From JBBQYD01 sp942493075 (GTDB lineage: Bacteria > Verrucomicrobiota > Verrucomicrobiia > Limisphaerales > UBA8199): DNA of 64,000 bases. Below are positions 17,276 through 26,261 of this stretch, in pieces. Each line of letters begins with the position of its first letter. Positions within the stretch are counted from its first letter, which is position 1. The DNA is taken from assembly GCA_942493075.1 (NCBI GenBank), contig OW818681.1, positions 2,666,001 through 2,730,000 on the forward strand, written 5' to 3'. A program made the translations under genes and the position numbers. The notes beneath the pieces were generated by a model. That model had not been told where the DNA came from. It made no database searches and worked only from the letters and a program-made list of their open reading frames with translations.

Positions 17276-17793
17276 GATTGTCCTCGGCAATAATTAGTCC
17301 GCTCCCAACCATATCCATTGCTCGCGTATTTTTGGCCAGCGCTCGACGTCAACCCAGTGAGTGATGTGTCCTTGTCGGTTTTGGACCATGGGGAATTCAA
17401 CCCCCGCGCTTTCATGAAAGCTGCCTTTTCGGCGTCCGTCTTGTTCCACCACGCGTCGGTCAACGTCCCGACCACCCACAAGGAGCCCCCCTCGGTTCTT
17501 GGCCAAAGGTTGTTGCCCGGGGCATCAGATTGCCAGCCGGCTGCGGAATCCGCGACCTTGTAGACGGCGACACGAAGTTTGTTTCCGTCCTTATCCAGTA
17601 GGAACAGCGTCACTGAGACTAGGTAACCATATTCTGCGAATACGTTCAGGTCGGCAACGACGGACGCTACGCTTTCGCGTGTGCGTAATCCCGTGGCCTG
17701 CGCCATCATAGAGAAATCGGCGGCAAAGTTTTCGACGACTTTACGGATGTCGGCGACAGTGTAGGTAGTGGTGTGTGTGCCTGTTGAACTCAT
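17272..17793 (-). CDS. cap7: Bacterial HORMA-domain protein of CBASS (Cap7)
   Basis: A 173-aa protein with the length and secondary-structure pattern of bacterial family-1 HORMA proteins: TVADIRKVVENFAADFSMMA helix, YLVSVTLFLLDKDGNKLRVAVYKV strands, and a C-terminal safety-belt-like tail ending in GYGWERTNYC. HORMA proteins recognise a target and activate the CD-NTase; TRIP13 opens them. It lies between the CD-NTase (3-base gap) and the TRIP13 gene (overlap), the expected order. The identification rests on this context plus the fold pattern; the sequence alone is weakly conserved. Confidence 0.75.
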   Translation of the reverse strand: MSSTGTHTTTYTVADIRKVVENFAADFSMMAQATGLRTRESVASVVADLNVFAEYGYLVSVTLFLLDKDGNKLRVAVYKVADSAAGWQSDAPGNNLWPRTEGGSLWVVGTLTDAWWNKTDAEKAAFMKARGLNSPWSKTDKDTSLTGLTSSAGQKYASNGYGWERTNYCRGQS

Positions 17794-17796
17794 AAT

Positions 17797-18756
17797 TTAT
17801 TCCTGGTCGATTGTGAAGGAGCGTCCCATGACTTCCTTCCAAAGATCGAGCGTGTCGCCTTTTCCACCCTTCCAGCTCGCTGCCTCAATCGTTGACCAAG
17901 CTCTTTCTGCGCCGGTCACGATCTCATTTCTCTCGTCATGTGTGAGGCGTGCCGCCACGTTGTTGTCCTTGTTTACGGGATCAAGTATCACCACAGGATC
18001 GGCCGGAAAGCTTACAGACTTCCCAAGCTCCGGAAAAGTGATGGGCTTGGTGAGACCGGTTTGCGCAACGAACAGGAAGAAGCGCTGGAGGCCGTCCTCG
18101 AGGGAAGTCGCTGCACCGTCTCGATCGCAAAGATGCGCAACAATTAATTCGATCGTGAATGAGCGAAAGCGGTCGAGTTCATTCTCATTTCGCCATTTTT
18201 TTAACAACCTCACGATGGTTTTGAATCGCGGGTCGGCATCCTTTCGGCTCTTGATGAAATCTAATTGACCCTGGATGGAGGTTTTGACGGGATGGCCACG
18301 CTGAGAAGATGGCTGCCAACCATATCCCGCTTGACTGGAAATCGGAATAACAGGAACGAGGTCGACGTCCAGCCCCGAAGTGTGGAAGTGAATACCAAGA
18401 GTTCGCGGTTGAATCTGGAAATCCTCGGGCTTCTTCGTTGGGTAAGCGGCTACCAGAAGCTTGCGAATGATTTGATGCAAATTGTCGACGTCGTCTTTCT
18501 CAGATTCTGAAACATCCAGGAAAACCGCGATGTCGGCGTCGACTCCCAGATCACCTGTGGGCTTGAGGACTGTGCCCTTCACGATCGAGCCAGTTTTTTT
18601 AAAGCCTTTCACCTTAAATGAGGCGTCCTCTTGTATTTTCCTTTCCAGGGTGTCGATCAAGAAATCCACCTGGGCGAGGTATTCCTTTCGCTTCCCTTGT
18701 CCGAGGTGAAGGACCCTAGAAACAAAGACGTTTAGCTGGGTATCTGTGAGTCTCAT
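17797..18756 (-). CDS. cdnC: CD-NTase (cGAS/DncV-like nucleotidyltransferase) of CBASS
   Basis: A 319-aa nucleotidyltransferase. The catalytic signature is complete: GSIVKGT (56-62), GVDADIAVFLD with D73 and D75, and a third aspartate in SGLDVDLVPVIP (~130-132). The helical C-terminal half (FKTIVRLLKKWRNENEL and following) matches the SMODS/CD-NTase architecture. These enzymes make cyclic di- or trinucleotides when phage is sensed; HORMA-linked clade C members usually make cyclic triadenylate, but the product here cannot be read from sequence. It is the first gene of the operon. The symbol reflects the clade expected from the HORMA/TRIP13 context and is provisional. Confidence 0.85.
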   Translation of the reverse strand: MRLTDTQLNVFVSRVLHLGQGKRKEYLAQVDFLIDTLERKIQEDASFKVKGFKKTGSIVKGTVLKPTGDLGVDADIAVFLDVSESEKDDVDNLHQIIRKLLVAAYPTKKPEDFQIQPRTLGIHFHTSGLDVDLVPVIPISSQAGYGWQPSSQRGHPVKTSIQGQLDFIKSRKDADPRFKTIVRLLKKWRNENELDRFRSFTIELIVAHLCDRDGAATSLEDGLQRFFLFVAQTGLTKPITFPELGKSVSFPADPVVILDPVNKDNNVAARLTHDERNEIVTGAERAWSTIEAASWKGGKGDTLDLWKEVMGRSFTIDQE

Positions 18757-19151
18757 CGCGATGTTATCAGTTCTTCAGGTCGTACCGCCGACGCTCCACT
18801 TTCAATCCGAACTCCTGCTCGGACCGAAAGCTTTGAACGGTTAATTGTTCTATTCATTCGTGACCAGGCTAATGCATCGTGGAGTGTTTCGCACAGGTTC
18901 GGACGTCGGCGGACGTCCGGAGTTGGACGTTATGTCTTTGATTCCCACAATTTACGTATGGCAACAGAAGATTTTGCTTCAGCCGGTAGTCTGAAGCCTA
19001 GCCGTAGACACCGGGTGAAGGCTTCGTGTACGGTTTGGAGGTTTCTTTGTTCCATGTGGCTTTTGGCTGGCCCAATTGGACAAGCCCGTTATACTTGCGT
19101 CAATTTACGCGGTCTGAAGACGGACGTATTCCGAAACGACAAGGACCTGTT
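18757..19151. other. Divergent promoter region between CBASS and the BREX-like operon
   Basis: 395 bases separate the CBASS start (minus) from the HTH start of the BREX-like operon (plus). It contains the GACGTC-doublet element at 18901-18930 and a further GGACGT at 19132-19137. A longer in-frame extension of the HTH gene begins at 19026 but reads as low-quality protein. No other gene is supported. Confidence 0.5.
18901..18930. promoter_or_regulatory. GACGTC-doublet operator-like element, copy 1
   Basis: GACGTC at 18902-18907 and 18912-18917, starts exactly 10 bases apart, with GGACGT again at 18925-18930. The doublet (GGACGTCGGCGGACGTCC) recurs at 29959 and 34071, each time before a plus-strand operon. 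This copy lies between the CBASS and BREX-like promoters and could serve either. Confidence 0.6.
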
Positions 19152-19382
19152 ATGCAAGAACGCTGGTTATCTGTAGCAGAAATTGCGGAGCATCTGGGTG
19201 TGAACCCAGACACGATCTACAAGTGGATCACCCGCAAGAAAATGCCCGCTCACAAACTTGGGCGCCTGTGGAAATTCCTGGCTACTGAAGTTGACCAGTG
19301 GCTCAAGGCGGGGCATGCGGCTGATGATATCGTCGTTGAGGCACCCTCCGTTGCGGTTAAGCGGAAGAAAGGGAGACGCTGA
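19152..19382 (+). CDS. Excisionase/MerR-family HTH protein heading the BREX-like operon
   Basis: A 76-aa protein that is almost entirely one HTH: LSVAEIAEHLGVNPDTIYKW, wing KKMPAHKLGRLWKF, helix EVDQWLKAG, then a basic tail ending KRKKGRR. Start at 19152 (MQERWLSV) is preferred, with AAGGAC just upstream. This family is widely annotated as excisionase-like; in operon-leading positions it usually acts as a regulator. It is the best local candidate to bind the GACGTC-doublet element, though nothing proves it. It is followed after 41 bases by the BrxA gene. Confidence 0.75.
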   Translation: MQERWLSVAEIAEHLGVNPDTIYKWITRKKMPAHKLGRLWKFLATEVDQWLKAGHAADDIVVEAPSVAVKRKKGRR

Positions 19383-19423
19383 GTGCTCGCCATGTGCGAA
19401 ATGCCTGCGGATATTACAATCTA

Positions 19424-20047
19424 ATGTCCCCACCGATGCATACCAGCTACAGCTTCAGCTTCACCGCAGCGGCTCTCCGCCCGGAGTTGGCTAGAATTGT
19501 CGCGGAGTGCTACCTCGCCGCTGGTGAATGGAACCTCGCGAGGCAGCGGATGCGTTCCACAAACGCCCTGCAGTATCGGAGCGTAAGCAGTGCGGTTCGC
19601 ATTGAAAGAGAACTCAGCCAACGGCTTGCCAAATTAAACCGCGCTCAACTTTCCCTCCTGGCCAAGGCAACTGCAGAGGATCGGGCACACATCGCTTGGC
19701 TAGCTGCCTGCAAGCATATCCCGTTCGTCTTTGAGTTCGCATCTGAAGTCCTTCGCGAAAAGCTCGCTGCGCATGACACGATCCTGCGCCCCTCCGACTA
19801 CGAAGCCTACGTGGAACACAAAGCCATATCGCACCCGGAGATTGCTCACTTGCAGCCGTCCTCGAAGAACAAAGTTCGGCAGATTCTTCTGAGAATGCTC
19901 GCCGAGGCGGGGTTGCTGGCAAAAGGAACCGCCTTGGGGACTGTCCAGCGGCCGGCCGTTTCGCCGGTCGCCCGGTCTCTCGGTAAGAAATTGGCGCTGC
20001 TCAACGATCGGGTCACCATTTACACAACCCTCGGAATTCGACCATGA
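19424..20047 (+). CDS. brxA: BrxA (DUF1819) family protein
   Basis: A 207-aa protein matching the DUF1819 pattern of BrxA: FTAAALRPELARIVAECYL at the N-terminus, W...R...TNALQYRSVSSAVRIEREL, RLAKLNRAQLSLL, and the C-terminal SSKNKVRQILLRMLAEAGLL. BrxA is a small DNA-binding component of BREX systems with a NusB-like fold. Start chosen at 19424 (an earlier GTG at 19394 adds non-family residues; an ATG at 19436 is also possible). BrxB, its usual neighbour, is absent; the stop overlaps the start of the DUF3732 ATPase (ATGA). Confidence 0.8.
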   Translation: MSPPMHTSYSFSFTAAALRPELARIVAECYLAAGEWNLARQRMRSTNALQYRSVSSAVRIERELSQRLAKLNRAQLSLLAKATAEDRAHIAWLAACKHIPFVFEFASEVLREKLAAHDTILRPSDYEAYVEHKAISHPEIAHLQPSSKNKVRQILLRMLAEAGLLAKGTALGTVQRPAVSPVARSLGKKLALLNDRVTIYTTLGIRP

Positions 20048-21993
20048 ATATTAGGGACATAATACTTTACAGTCATACGGGCGAGGTGAGGCGTATTTCG
20101 CTCAAGGTCAAGGGACTCAACATTGTCACGGGACGCTCATCTACAGGCAAGTCGGCACTATCAGACATTGTTGAGTACTGCATGGGCCGGAGTGATTTTA
20201 ATATCCCCGAGGGCCCTATCCGGGACAAAGTCTCGTGGTATGCCGTCATCTTTCAATTCGCCGGTGAACAGGTGATGATTGCCAAACCGGCACCCGCAGC
20301 CAGTGCTGCGAGTTGCTCCCGGGCCATGATTCGGCGCGGTGCAACTGTGGAACCGCCTCCCTTTACCGAACTCCGCCAGAATGCGGATGACGATGCCGTC
20401 GCCTCCCTCCTTTCCGGGTTGCTCGGCATTCCGGCCAATCGCACCGAAGTGTCGGAAACGCAAAGTCGCGACTCGTATATCGCCACTATCAAACACACCT
20501 ACTTTTATCTATTTCAGAAACAGGGGCTGATAGCCAACAAAGAGCAGCTCTTTTACCGGCAGAACGAGCAATTCATGCCCCAGACCATCAAAGACACCTT
20601 GCCGATCCTTCTCGGCATCGCTCCGGATGACCGGTTGGAAACGGATTTCAGGCTGCGGAGTGCTCGGCGTGATTTAAAAATTGCGCAAAAGCAATTGTCC
20701 GAGGCTCAACAATTCAGTGAACAGCTCAGTGTTCGAGCCGCAGGCCTGATGTCCGAAGCTCAGCAGGTCGGAATTCTTGCCGGGGGCCCAGTCCCAACCA
20801 ATAACAAAGATGCTTTGGAGACCTTAACTGCCATCACCAAATGGAAGCCAGCGGCGATTCCGGAAGAGGACATGCGAAGGATTGCTATTTTGGAAGACGA
20901 GATCACCGCGATCCGCAAAGAACGGGCCTCGGCCCACGAGACGCTTCGTGCCACCCGGCTGTTTGCCGAGAGAGAGGATGGATTTACAACCGAAGCTCAG
21001 GAGCAAAAAAGCCGGTTGGAATCAATAGAATCCCTCCCCAAGCATCCTGAGACCGGAGAATGGCAATGGCCGTTTGCTCCTGCGAATCTCGGTCTTGAAA
21101 CGGCGATCGGCAAAGCCCTCCTCCAGGAGCTTCAATCCTTGGATCGAGAACTCAAAGCCGTGGTCGGTGAGCGCCCCCAACTGGAGGAATACACTCAAAA
21201 GCTCCACGCTCAGATTGGCGAAATAAGCGAAAGGTTGCGCATCAAAGAGGAAACACTCGCGGCAGCTATTGCCGCAAATGCAGCGATTGCGGAAATGGGC
21301 AATCGCAACGCCGCCGCGGCCAAAATTGTCGGTCGTGTCAGTTGGTTCCTGGAAACCTATCGACCAGACGATGACGTTGCACGATTGAAGAAGCATGTGG
21401 AGGAGATGCAGGCCTTGGTCGAGCAATTGGAAAAGGCCTCGGGCTCCGACGACAGTGCGGAACGTCTGGCTTCAGCGCTCAACATCATTTCCAATCAGAT
21501 CGGTCGCTACGTAAAGGAGCTGGAAGCGGAGTTTTCTGAATTTCCATTCCGGCTCGACTTCAATCAACTTACAATCGTCGCGGACCGGCCGGAGCGGCCA
21601 GTCCCGATGAACAAGACGGGGGGCGGGGCGAACCATCTGGCCTACCATTTGGGAGCTATCCTGGCGTTGCATCACTTTGCCTTCACGAATCGCAAACCGA
21701 TGCCATCCTTCCTTTTCTTGGACCAGCCGACCCAGGTGTATTTCCCGTCTGAGCAGGTTTACAAGTCCTCGTCCGGGTCCATTGAGGAAACGGAGCGAGA
21801 CTCGGATCTTGAAAAAGTGCGCAGGCTATTTCGGATGCTTCATCGCTTTGCCACAGAGGAGGCACCGAGCTTTCAAATCATCGTCACCGAGCACGCGAAT
21901 CTTCGAGACGAGTGGTTTCAGAAGTCGCTCGTGGAGGTTCCATGGACAAAACCGCCAGCGCTGATTCCAGATAATTGGCCGGATTCTGAATAA
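20044..21993 (+). CDS. DUF3732-type SMC/ABC-like ATPase
   Basis: A 649-aa ATPase with Walker A GRSSTGKS (30-37), a long central coiled coil (~195-470) and a C-terminal ATPase half with FLFLDQPTQ (~555-562, Walker B) and IVTEHANL. DUF3732 proteins are SMC/Rad50-like ABC ATPases known from three-component ABC conflict systems. Here it sits between BrxA and a DUF262 nuclease in an operon with PglZ and BrxL, where BREX type 1 normally has BrxB and the large ATPase BrxC. It may stand in for BrxC; that is inference. Overlaps brxA (ATGA) and is 3 bases from the next gene. Confidence 0.8.
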   Translation: MNIRDIILYSHTGEVRRISLKVKGLNIVTGRSSTGKSALSDIVEYCMGRSDFNIPEGPIRDKVSWYAVIFQFAGEQVMIAKPAPAASAASCSRAMIRRGATVEPPPFTELRQNADDDAVASLLSGLLGIPANRTEVSETQSRDSYIATIKHTYFYLFQKQGLIANKEQLFYRQNEQFMPQTIKDTLPILLGIAPDDRLETDFRLRSARRDLKIAQKQLSEAQQFSEQLSVRAAGLMSEAQQVGILAGGPVPTNNKDALETLTAITKWKPAAIPEEDMRRIAILEDEITAIRKERASAHETLRATRLFAEREDGFTTEAQEQKSRLESIESLPKHPETGEWQWPFAPANLGLETAIGKALLQELQSLDRELKAVVGERPQLEEYTQKLHAQIGEISERLRIKEETLAAAIAANAAIAEMGNRNAAAAKIVGRVSWFLETYRPDDDVARLKKHVEEMQALVEQLEKASGSDDSAERLASALNIISNQIGRYVKELEAEFSEFPFRLDFNQLTIVADRPERPVPMNKTGGGANHLAYHLGAILALHHFAFTNRKPMPSFLFLDQPTQVYFPSEQVYKSSSGSIEETERDSDLEKVRRLFRMLHRFATEEAPSFQIIVTEHANLRDEWFQKSLVEVPWTKPPALIPDNWPDSE

Positions 21994-21996
21994 CCT

Positions 21997-23769
21997 ATGT
22001 CATTTCAAACCCCAATCACGATTGCGGAGGCCCTCGAAAACATTGAGCAAAATCGTTATCTGCTGCCGGCGATCCAACGTGAGTTTGAATGGCCATCGAA
22101 AAAGATTGAATGGCTTTTCGATTCCCTGATGCGAGGCTACCCGATCAGTTCTTTTCTGCTCTGGAACGTCGAGAATGGAAAAGGGGGCAATTATAAATTC
22201 TATCGATTTCTCCGCTCTTATCGAGAGCGTTACAATATCCATAACGAAGATGCCAGCGTTGACGGGATGGGGAATTTCACAGCGGTCTTGGATGGACAGC
22301 AACGATTGACCTCTCTTTATATTGGTTTGAAAGGCAGCTATGCTTACAAGGAAAAGCACCGTCACTGGGTTGATGACGATTGGAGTATCCCTTGCCGCCA
22401 CCTTTACCTAAACATCGCTCATCAGCTAGTTGATCAGGATGAAGAGGATGGGCGCACCTACGAATTTTCATTCTTGAAGGAGTCCGATACCGGCAAGGTG
22501 GATATTTACCGGGGGGAGTGGTTCCGGGTTGGAAAAATTCTCGACCTTAAAAACATTGCCACCTTCAACAGGTACGTCACGGAGCAGAAACTAGGCGAAG
22601 CCTCAATTGCAATCATGGCCCGCCTTCAAGAGGTCATCTTTTCAGATCGCGTGATCAACTACTTCCTTGAAAAGGAGCAGGATCTGCACAAAGCCCTGAA
22701 CATTTTCATCCGAATCAACAGCGGTGGTAAACCTCTGGATTTTTCCGACCTAATCATGTCCATCGCCATCGCGAACTGGGAGAAAAAGGATGCCCGCCAA
22801 GAGATCCACAAGTTGGTGGATGGCGTACAGGAAATTGGGTTTTCGATCAGCAAGGATTTCATCTTCAAGAGCTACCTTTACCTTTTTAGCTCAGACATTC
22901 GCTTCAAGGTGACCAACTTTTCCAAAGAGAACGCGCATAACTTTGAAGAAGATTGGGAAGATATTCGGGATGCGATCCGGGCCACATTTGAGCTAATTCG
23001 TTCGTTTGGCTACGTAGATTACACACTGGCGTCTAAGAACGCGGCGATCCCCATCCTCTACTATCTCTACCACAGAGGCATTTATCGGGATTTTAATACC
23101 AGTGTCCATTACCGCCAAGATCGCGAGATAATTCAGAGATGGTTGCATGTGTTGATGCTCAAGCGTGTCTTAGGCACGGGTGGGGGAGACGGCACTTTGG
23201 CCCAAATCCGCAGAGCTTTTACTGAGGATGTTAAAAAGGGCCCCAAACTGGCTCCTGATTTGACCTCGTTTCCCGCCGTTTCCATCAACAATCAGCTCAA
23301 ACGTGACATCAGCGTCGGGCCGGAATTCGTAGAAGAGTTGACCAAAACCCAGAAGGATGACAGGTACGCGTTCAGTATCTTGGCGATTTTGTATCCCCAG
23401 CTTGACTACCGCAACAACGACTTTCACAAGGACCATCTGCATCCGATTTCGGTTTTCACTGAACAGCAAGCCACAGATTTCCAACTTGCGGGAGATGATA
23501 GAGCCATTTTTCTCTCTCCGGAGTGGCACAACAGCATCATTAACCTCCAAATGCTTGATGCGAATGAGAACAAGTCAAAACAGGACAGGACTCTGGCAGA
23601 CTGGATCGAAGTCGAGACTGCCCTTCGAGATCATGACACTTTCGTCCGAAAGTGCCTAATCCCTTCGGATCAAGGTTTTGGATTGGCCAACTTTCCGGCG
23701 TTTTCGCGAGCCCGTAAGAAATTGTTAATCGAAAAGCTAACCGAGCTTCTGGCCAATCCTGCATCATGA
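21997..23769 (+). CDS. DUF262/HNH nuclease (GmrSD/BrxU-like)
   Basis: A 590-aa protein with an N-terminal DUF262 domain: the conserved FTAVLDGQQRLTSLYIGL (DGQQR near 98), preceded by RYLLPAIQREFEW. The C-terminal part has a DUF1524-like HNH region: KDHLHPISVF (~478) and WHNSIINLQMLDANENKSK. This pairing is the GmrSD type IV restriction layout, where DUF262 uses NTP to drive an HNH nuclease against modified DNA; BrxU is a BREX-island member. Here it occupies the position of the methyltransferase PglX and overlaps pglZ by 4 bases, so it looks like a core component rather than an add-on. Confidence 0.8.
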   Translation: MSFQTPITIAEALENIEQNRYLLPAIQREFEWPSKKIEWLFDSLMRGYPISSFLLWNVENGKGGNYKFYRFLRSYRERYNIHNEDASVDGMGNFTAVLDGQQRLTSLYIGLKGSYAYKEKHRHWVDDDWSIPCRHLYLNIAHQLVDQDEEDGRTYEFSFLKESDTGKVDIYRGEWFRVGKILDLKNIATFNRYVTEQKLGEASIAIMARLQEVIFSDRVINYFLEKEQDLHKALNIFIRINSGGKPLDFSDLIMSIAIANWEKKDARQEIHKLVDGVQEIGFSISKDFIFKSYLYLFSSDIRFKVTNFSKENAHNFEEDWEDIRDAIRATFELIRSFGYVDYTLASKNAAIPILYYLYHRGIYRDFNTSVHYRQDREIIQRWLHVLMLKRVLGTGGGDGTLAQIRRAFTEDVKKGPKLAPDLTSFPAVSINNQLKRDISVGPEFVEELTKTQKDDRYAFSILAILYPQLDYRNNDFHKDHLHPISVFTEQQATDFQLAGDDRAIFLSPEWHNSIINLQMLDANENKSKQDRTLADWIEVETALRDHDTFVRKCLIPSDQGFGLANFPAFSRARKKLLIEKLTELLANPAS

Positions 23770-26261
23770 AACGCATTCACGACAGTATTTATAGAGTGTT
23801 CCAGCGTCACCGTTTGGTCTTTTGGTACGACCCCAGTGGGGAGTGGAAGGAGACGTTTCTCGCCTTTTCGTCCGAAGATGTGGCCAAGCTCACGGTTTCT
23901 GGGAATGAATTCGGGACAAAGGTCCGCGTAGTCCGTGATCCCAACCCCGGAGCTCGATTCCTCATTTACTTGCCGATCGCCCGCCCGGCCGATGCGGATA
24001 ACTGGCTACTAGACCTGCTGTTGCAAGGCTATGAATACAAGGCGGACAAAGCTTCGCTCGCACTGCAGGAGGTTGGCTTGCCCCATGAGTTTCTCCATCT
24101 GGCGGAGGAACACGCCCCGTATTTCCACAGCGGGAAACGGGTGCAGGCGTTAAAGGAGTTGATTTCAAAAGACGATCAGAGTCGGGAAATCCGGCTCAAG
24201 ATGATGTCAGTGCTCGCGGGCACCGCCGTGGAGGTAGATGCAATGCTGCTGCATTTCCTGGACGGGAAAGCGGAAGGGGAATTGATCGACCCCTTGGCTG
24301 AGTGCCTCGAAGCGGCGGCCCTGGTGGGACCGTTCTGGCAAGAGGTGGAGCGCATCTTTGGCTACACCACCTCCACTCCGTCGCTCCGGGATTTCGCCGT
24401 GTCACTCTTTCGTGGGGCCAATCCATTGGATCATCAGGTGACCCTCCATCCCCATGCAAAAGTGTTTCTGCAAAGATGGAAGGACAGCCAGACACACAGC
24501 CAGTCGTTCCGTCAATGGGCACACCAAATGGAGAAGGAACTCCAAATCGCCACTGCGCTGGTCGGTTTGGGTGAGCGGGGAGCGATCGGCGACTGGGACA
24601 CTTTCGAGATTTTTGAAAAGTTCGTTTTGCATCGGCTCTGCCAAGCATTTGCGAAGGGGGCAACCGCTATGGATTTGCGCGCAGTGATGCAAGAACGGCG
24701 CACGTCTTTCTGGCGACCGGAACATGCTCATGGTTACGAGGCTCTGGAGCAAGCGGTGGAATTGCGAGAATTGCTCTCCTCTGCCGATCTCACGGTGGAT
24801 TCCATCGCTGGAGGCGTAACCCGCTACGTGGCCAGTTGGTGGCGAATTGATCAGGCGTACCGACGTTGCATTTGGAACCTGCGTCGCTATGGGCAGGTAC
24901 AGGTGATGGAGCAGATCAGCCAATGGGTGGGAAAATCGTATGTGAACAACTTTCTTCTCCCTCTGGCCGATCGGTGGAGCGATCAAGTGCGGCCACTGGA
25001 CGCGTGGGAATGCCCGGACGTGACCGCCCAGCGGAACTTTTTCAGCAAATATGTGCAACCGTTCCTGACGAAGGGACAGAAGGTCTTCGTCATCATTTCC
25101 GATGCGCTTCGCTACGAGGCAGCGGCGGATTTTGCCCAACGCCTTCGCTCCGCTAACCGTTGGACCGCCGAGGTCGAAACCATCTTCGGCGTCCTTCCAT
25201 CCTATACGCAGCTTGGCATGGCGGCCCTGTTGCCAGGTCAGCAGTGGTCCGTGGACCCCGCGACGGGCAATGTGACCGTGGATGGGCGTAGCGCGACCGG
25301 AACGGAGAATCGTGTTGAGATCTTGAGGTTGGCTTGCGCTGGCAGGGCTACAGGCATCCGAGGGGAGGAGTTTTTGGAACTGAACACCAAAACCGATGGC
25401 CGCGCCTTGATGCGCGATCATGACGTCATTTACATCTATCACAACGTGATCGATAAAATCGGCCACACGCCTGGTACTGAGGCGAAGACCTTCGATGCTG
25501 TCGAGCAGGCCTTTGATGAGTTGGACCTCATTATCAAGAAAGTAGCTAATATCAACGGTACCAACATGCTGCTGACGGCGGATCATGGTTTCCTGTTTCA
25601 GCAGGATGACGTCGCGGATGATGATGCCACGCCTATACCCGAGGCCGCCGAATGGCTCTTCCGCGACCGACGGTTCGCCTTTGGCCGGGGCGTTTCTGCA
25701 AACCCGGCCGTAAAGGTCTTCGGTAGCGCCACCCTGGAACTTGATGGCAATTGGTCGTCGGCCTTCCCACTCTCCCTCGGGCGCTTTCCGCTTCAGGGGT
25801 CAGGAAAACGCTACGTGCATGGCGGCATCACCTTGCAAGAAGTGGTCTTACCGGTTGTGAAGATCCACAAGGCCCGTGCCGACGATACCGGAAGGGTCGA
25901 AGTGGAATTGTTGCGCGTGCCGGCGAAGATTACCACGAGCCAACTCTCGATCTCTCTTTTCCAGGACCGGCCGGCGCTCGGCAAGGTGCTTCCGCGAACC
26001 TTGCGAATTGGCATCTTCTCCAAGGACGGCACAATTCTCTCCGAAATCAAAACGCAGACGTTTGATTCCAAAGAGACTGAGGGGCGACAGCGCGAAACGG
26101 CTCTACTTCTGGTGCTCTCGCACGCCGCCGATGCCTTTAACAACCGCGAGGTGGACCTTCGGCTTGAAGAAACCGTCTCCGGCACCAATCAGATCGTCAC
26201 CTATAAGACGCACAGCCTGTTACTCCAGAAACCATTTACTAGCGATTTCGATGAACACTGA
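23766..26261 (+). CDS. pglZ: BREX phosphatase-like protein PglZ, type A
   Basis: An 831-aa protein of the length and order of BREX type 1 PglZ (type A). The alkaline-phosphatase-superfamily core is seen in VFVIISDALRYEAAADF (~440-456, metal-binding D), PSYTQLGMAALLPG, VIYIYHNVIDKIGH (~560) and LLTADHGFLF (~602-611). N-terminal ~400 residues are helical and specific to PglZ. PglZ is the defining BREX protein. It is translationally coupled to both neighbours (4-base overlap upstream, 11-base overlap with brxL). No PglX is found in the window. Confidence 0.9.
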   Translation: MKRIHDSIYRVFQRHRLVFWYDPSGEWKETFLAFSSEDVAKLTVSGNEFGTKVRVVRDPNPGARFLIYLPIARPADADNWLLDLLLQGYEYKADKASLALQEVGLPHEFLHLAEEHAPYFHSGKRVQALKELISKDDQSREIRLKMMSVLAGTAVEVDAMLLHFLDGKAEGELIDPLAECLEAAALVGPFWQEVERIFGYTTSTPSLRDFAVSLFRGANPLDHQVTLHPHAKVFLQRWKDSQTHSQSFRQWAHQMEKELQIATALVGLGERGAIGDWDTFEIFEKFVLHRLCQAFAKGATAMDLRAVMQERRTSFWRPEHAHGYEALEQAVELRELLSSADLTVDSIAGGVTRYVASWWRIDQAYRRCIWNLRRYGQVQVMEQISQWVGKSYVNNFLLPLADRWSDQVRPLDAWECPDVTAQRNFFSKYVQPFLTKGQKVFVIISDALRYEAAADFAQRLRSANRWTAEVETIFGVLPSYTQLGMAALLPGQQWSVDPATGNVTVDGRSATGTENRVEILRLACAGRATGIRGEEFLELNTKTDGRALMRDHDVIYIYHNVIDKIGHTPGTEAKTFDAVEQAFDELDLIIKKVANINGTNMLLTADHGFLFQQDDVADDDATPIPEAAEWLFRDRRFAFGRGVSANPAVKVFGSATLELDGNWSSAFPLSLGRFPLQGSGKRYVHGGITLQEVVLPVVKIHKARADDTGRVEVELLRVPAKITTSQLSISLFQDRPALGKVLPRTLRIGIFSKDGTILSEIKTQTFDSKETEGRQRETALLLVLSHAADAFNNREVDLRLEETVSGTNQIVTYKTHSLLLQKPFTSDFDEH

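Noticed and set aside
24402..25586. 394-codon minus-strand open frame opposite pglZ
   Set aside because: Antisense by-product of the GC-rich pglZ gene; PglZ motifs on the plus strand are clear.
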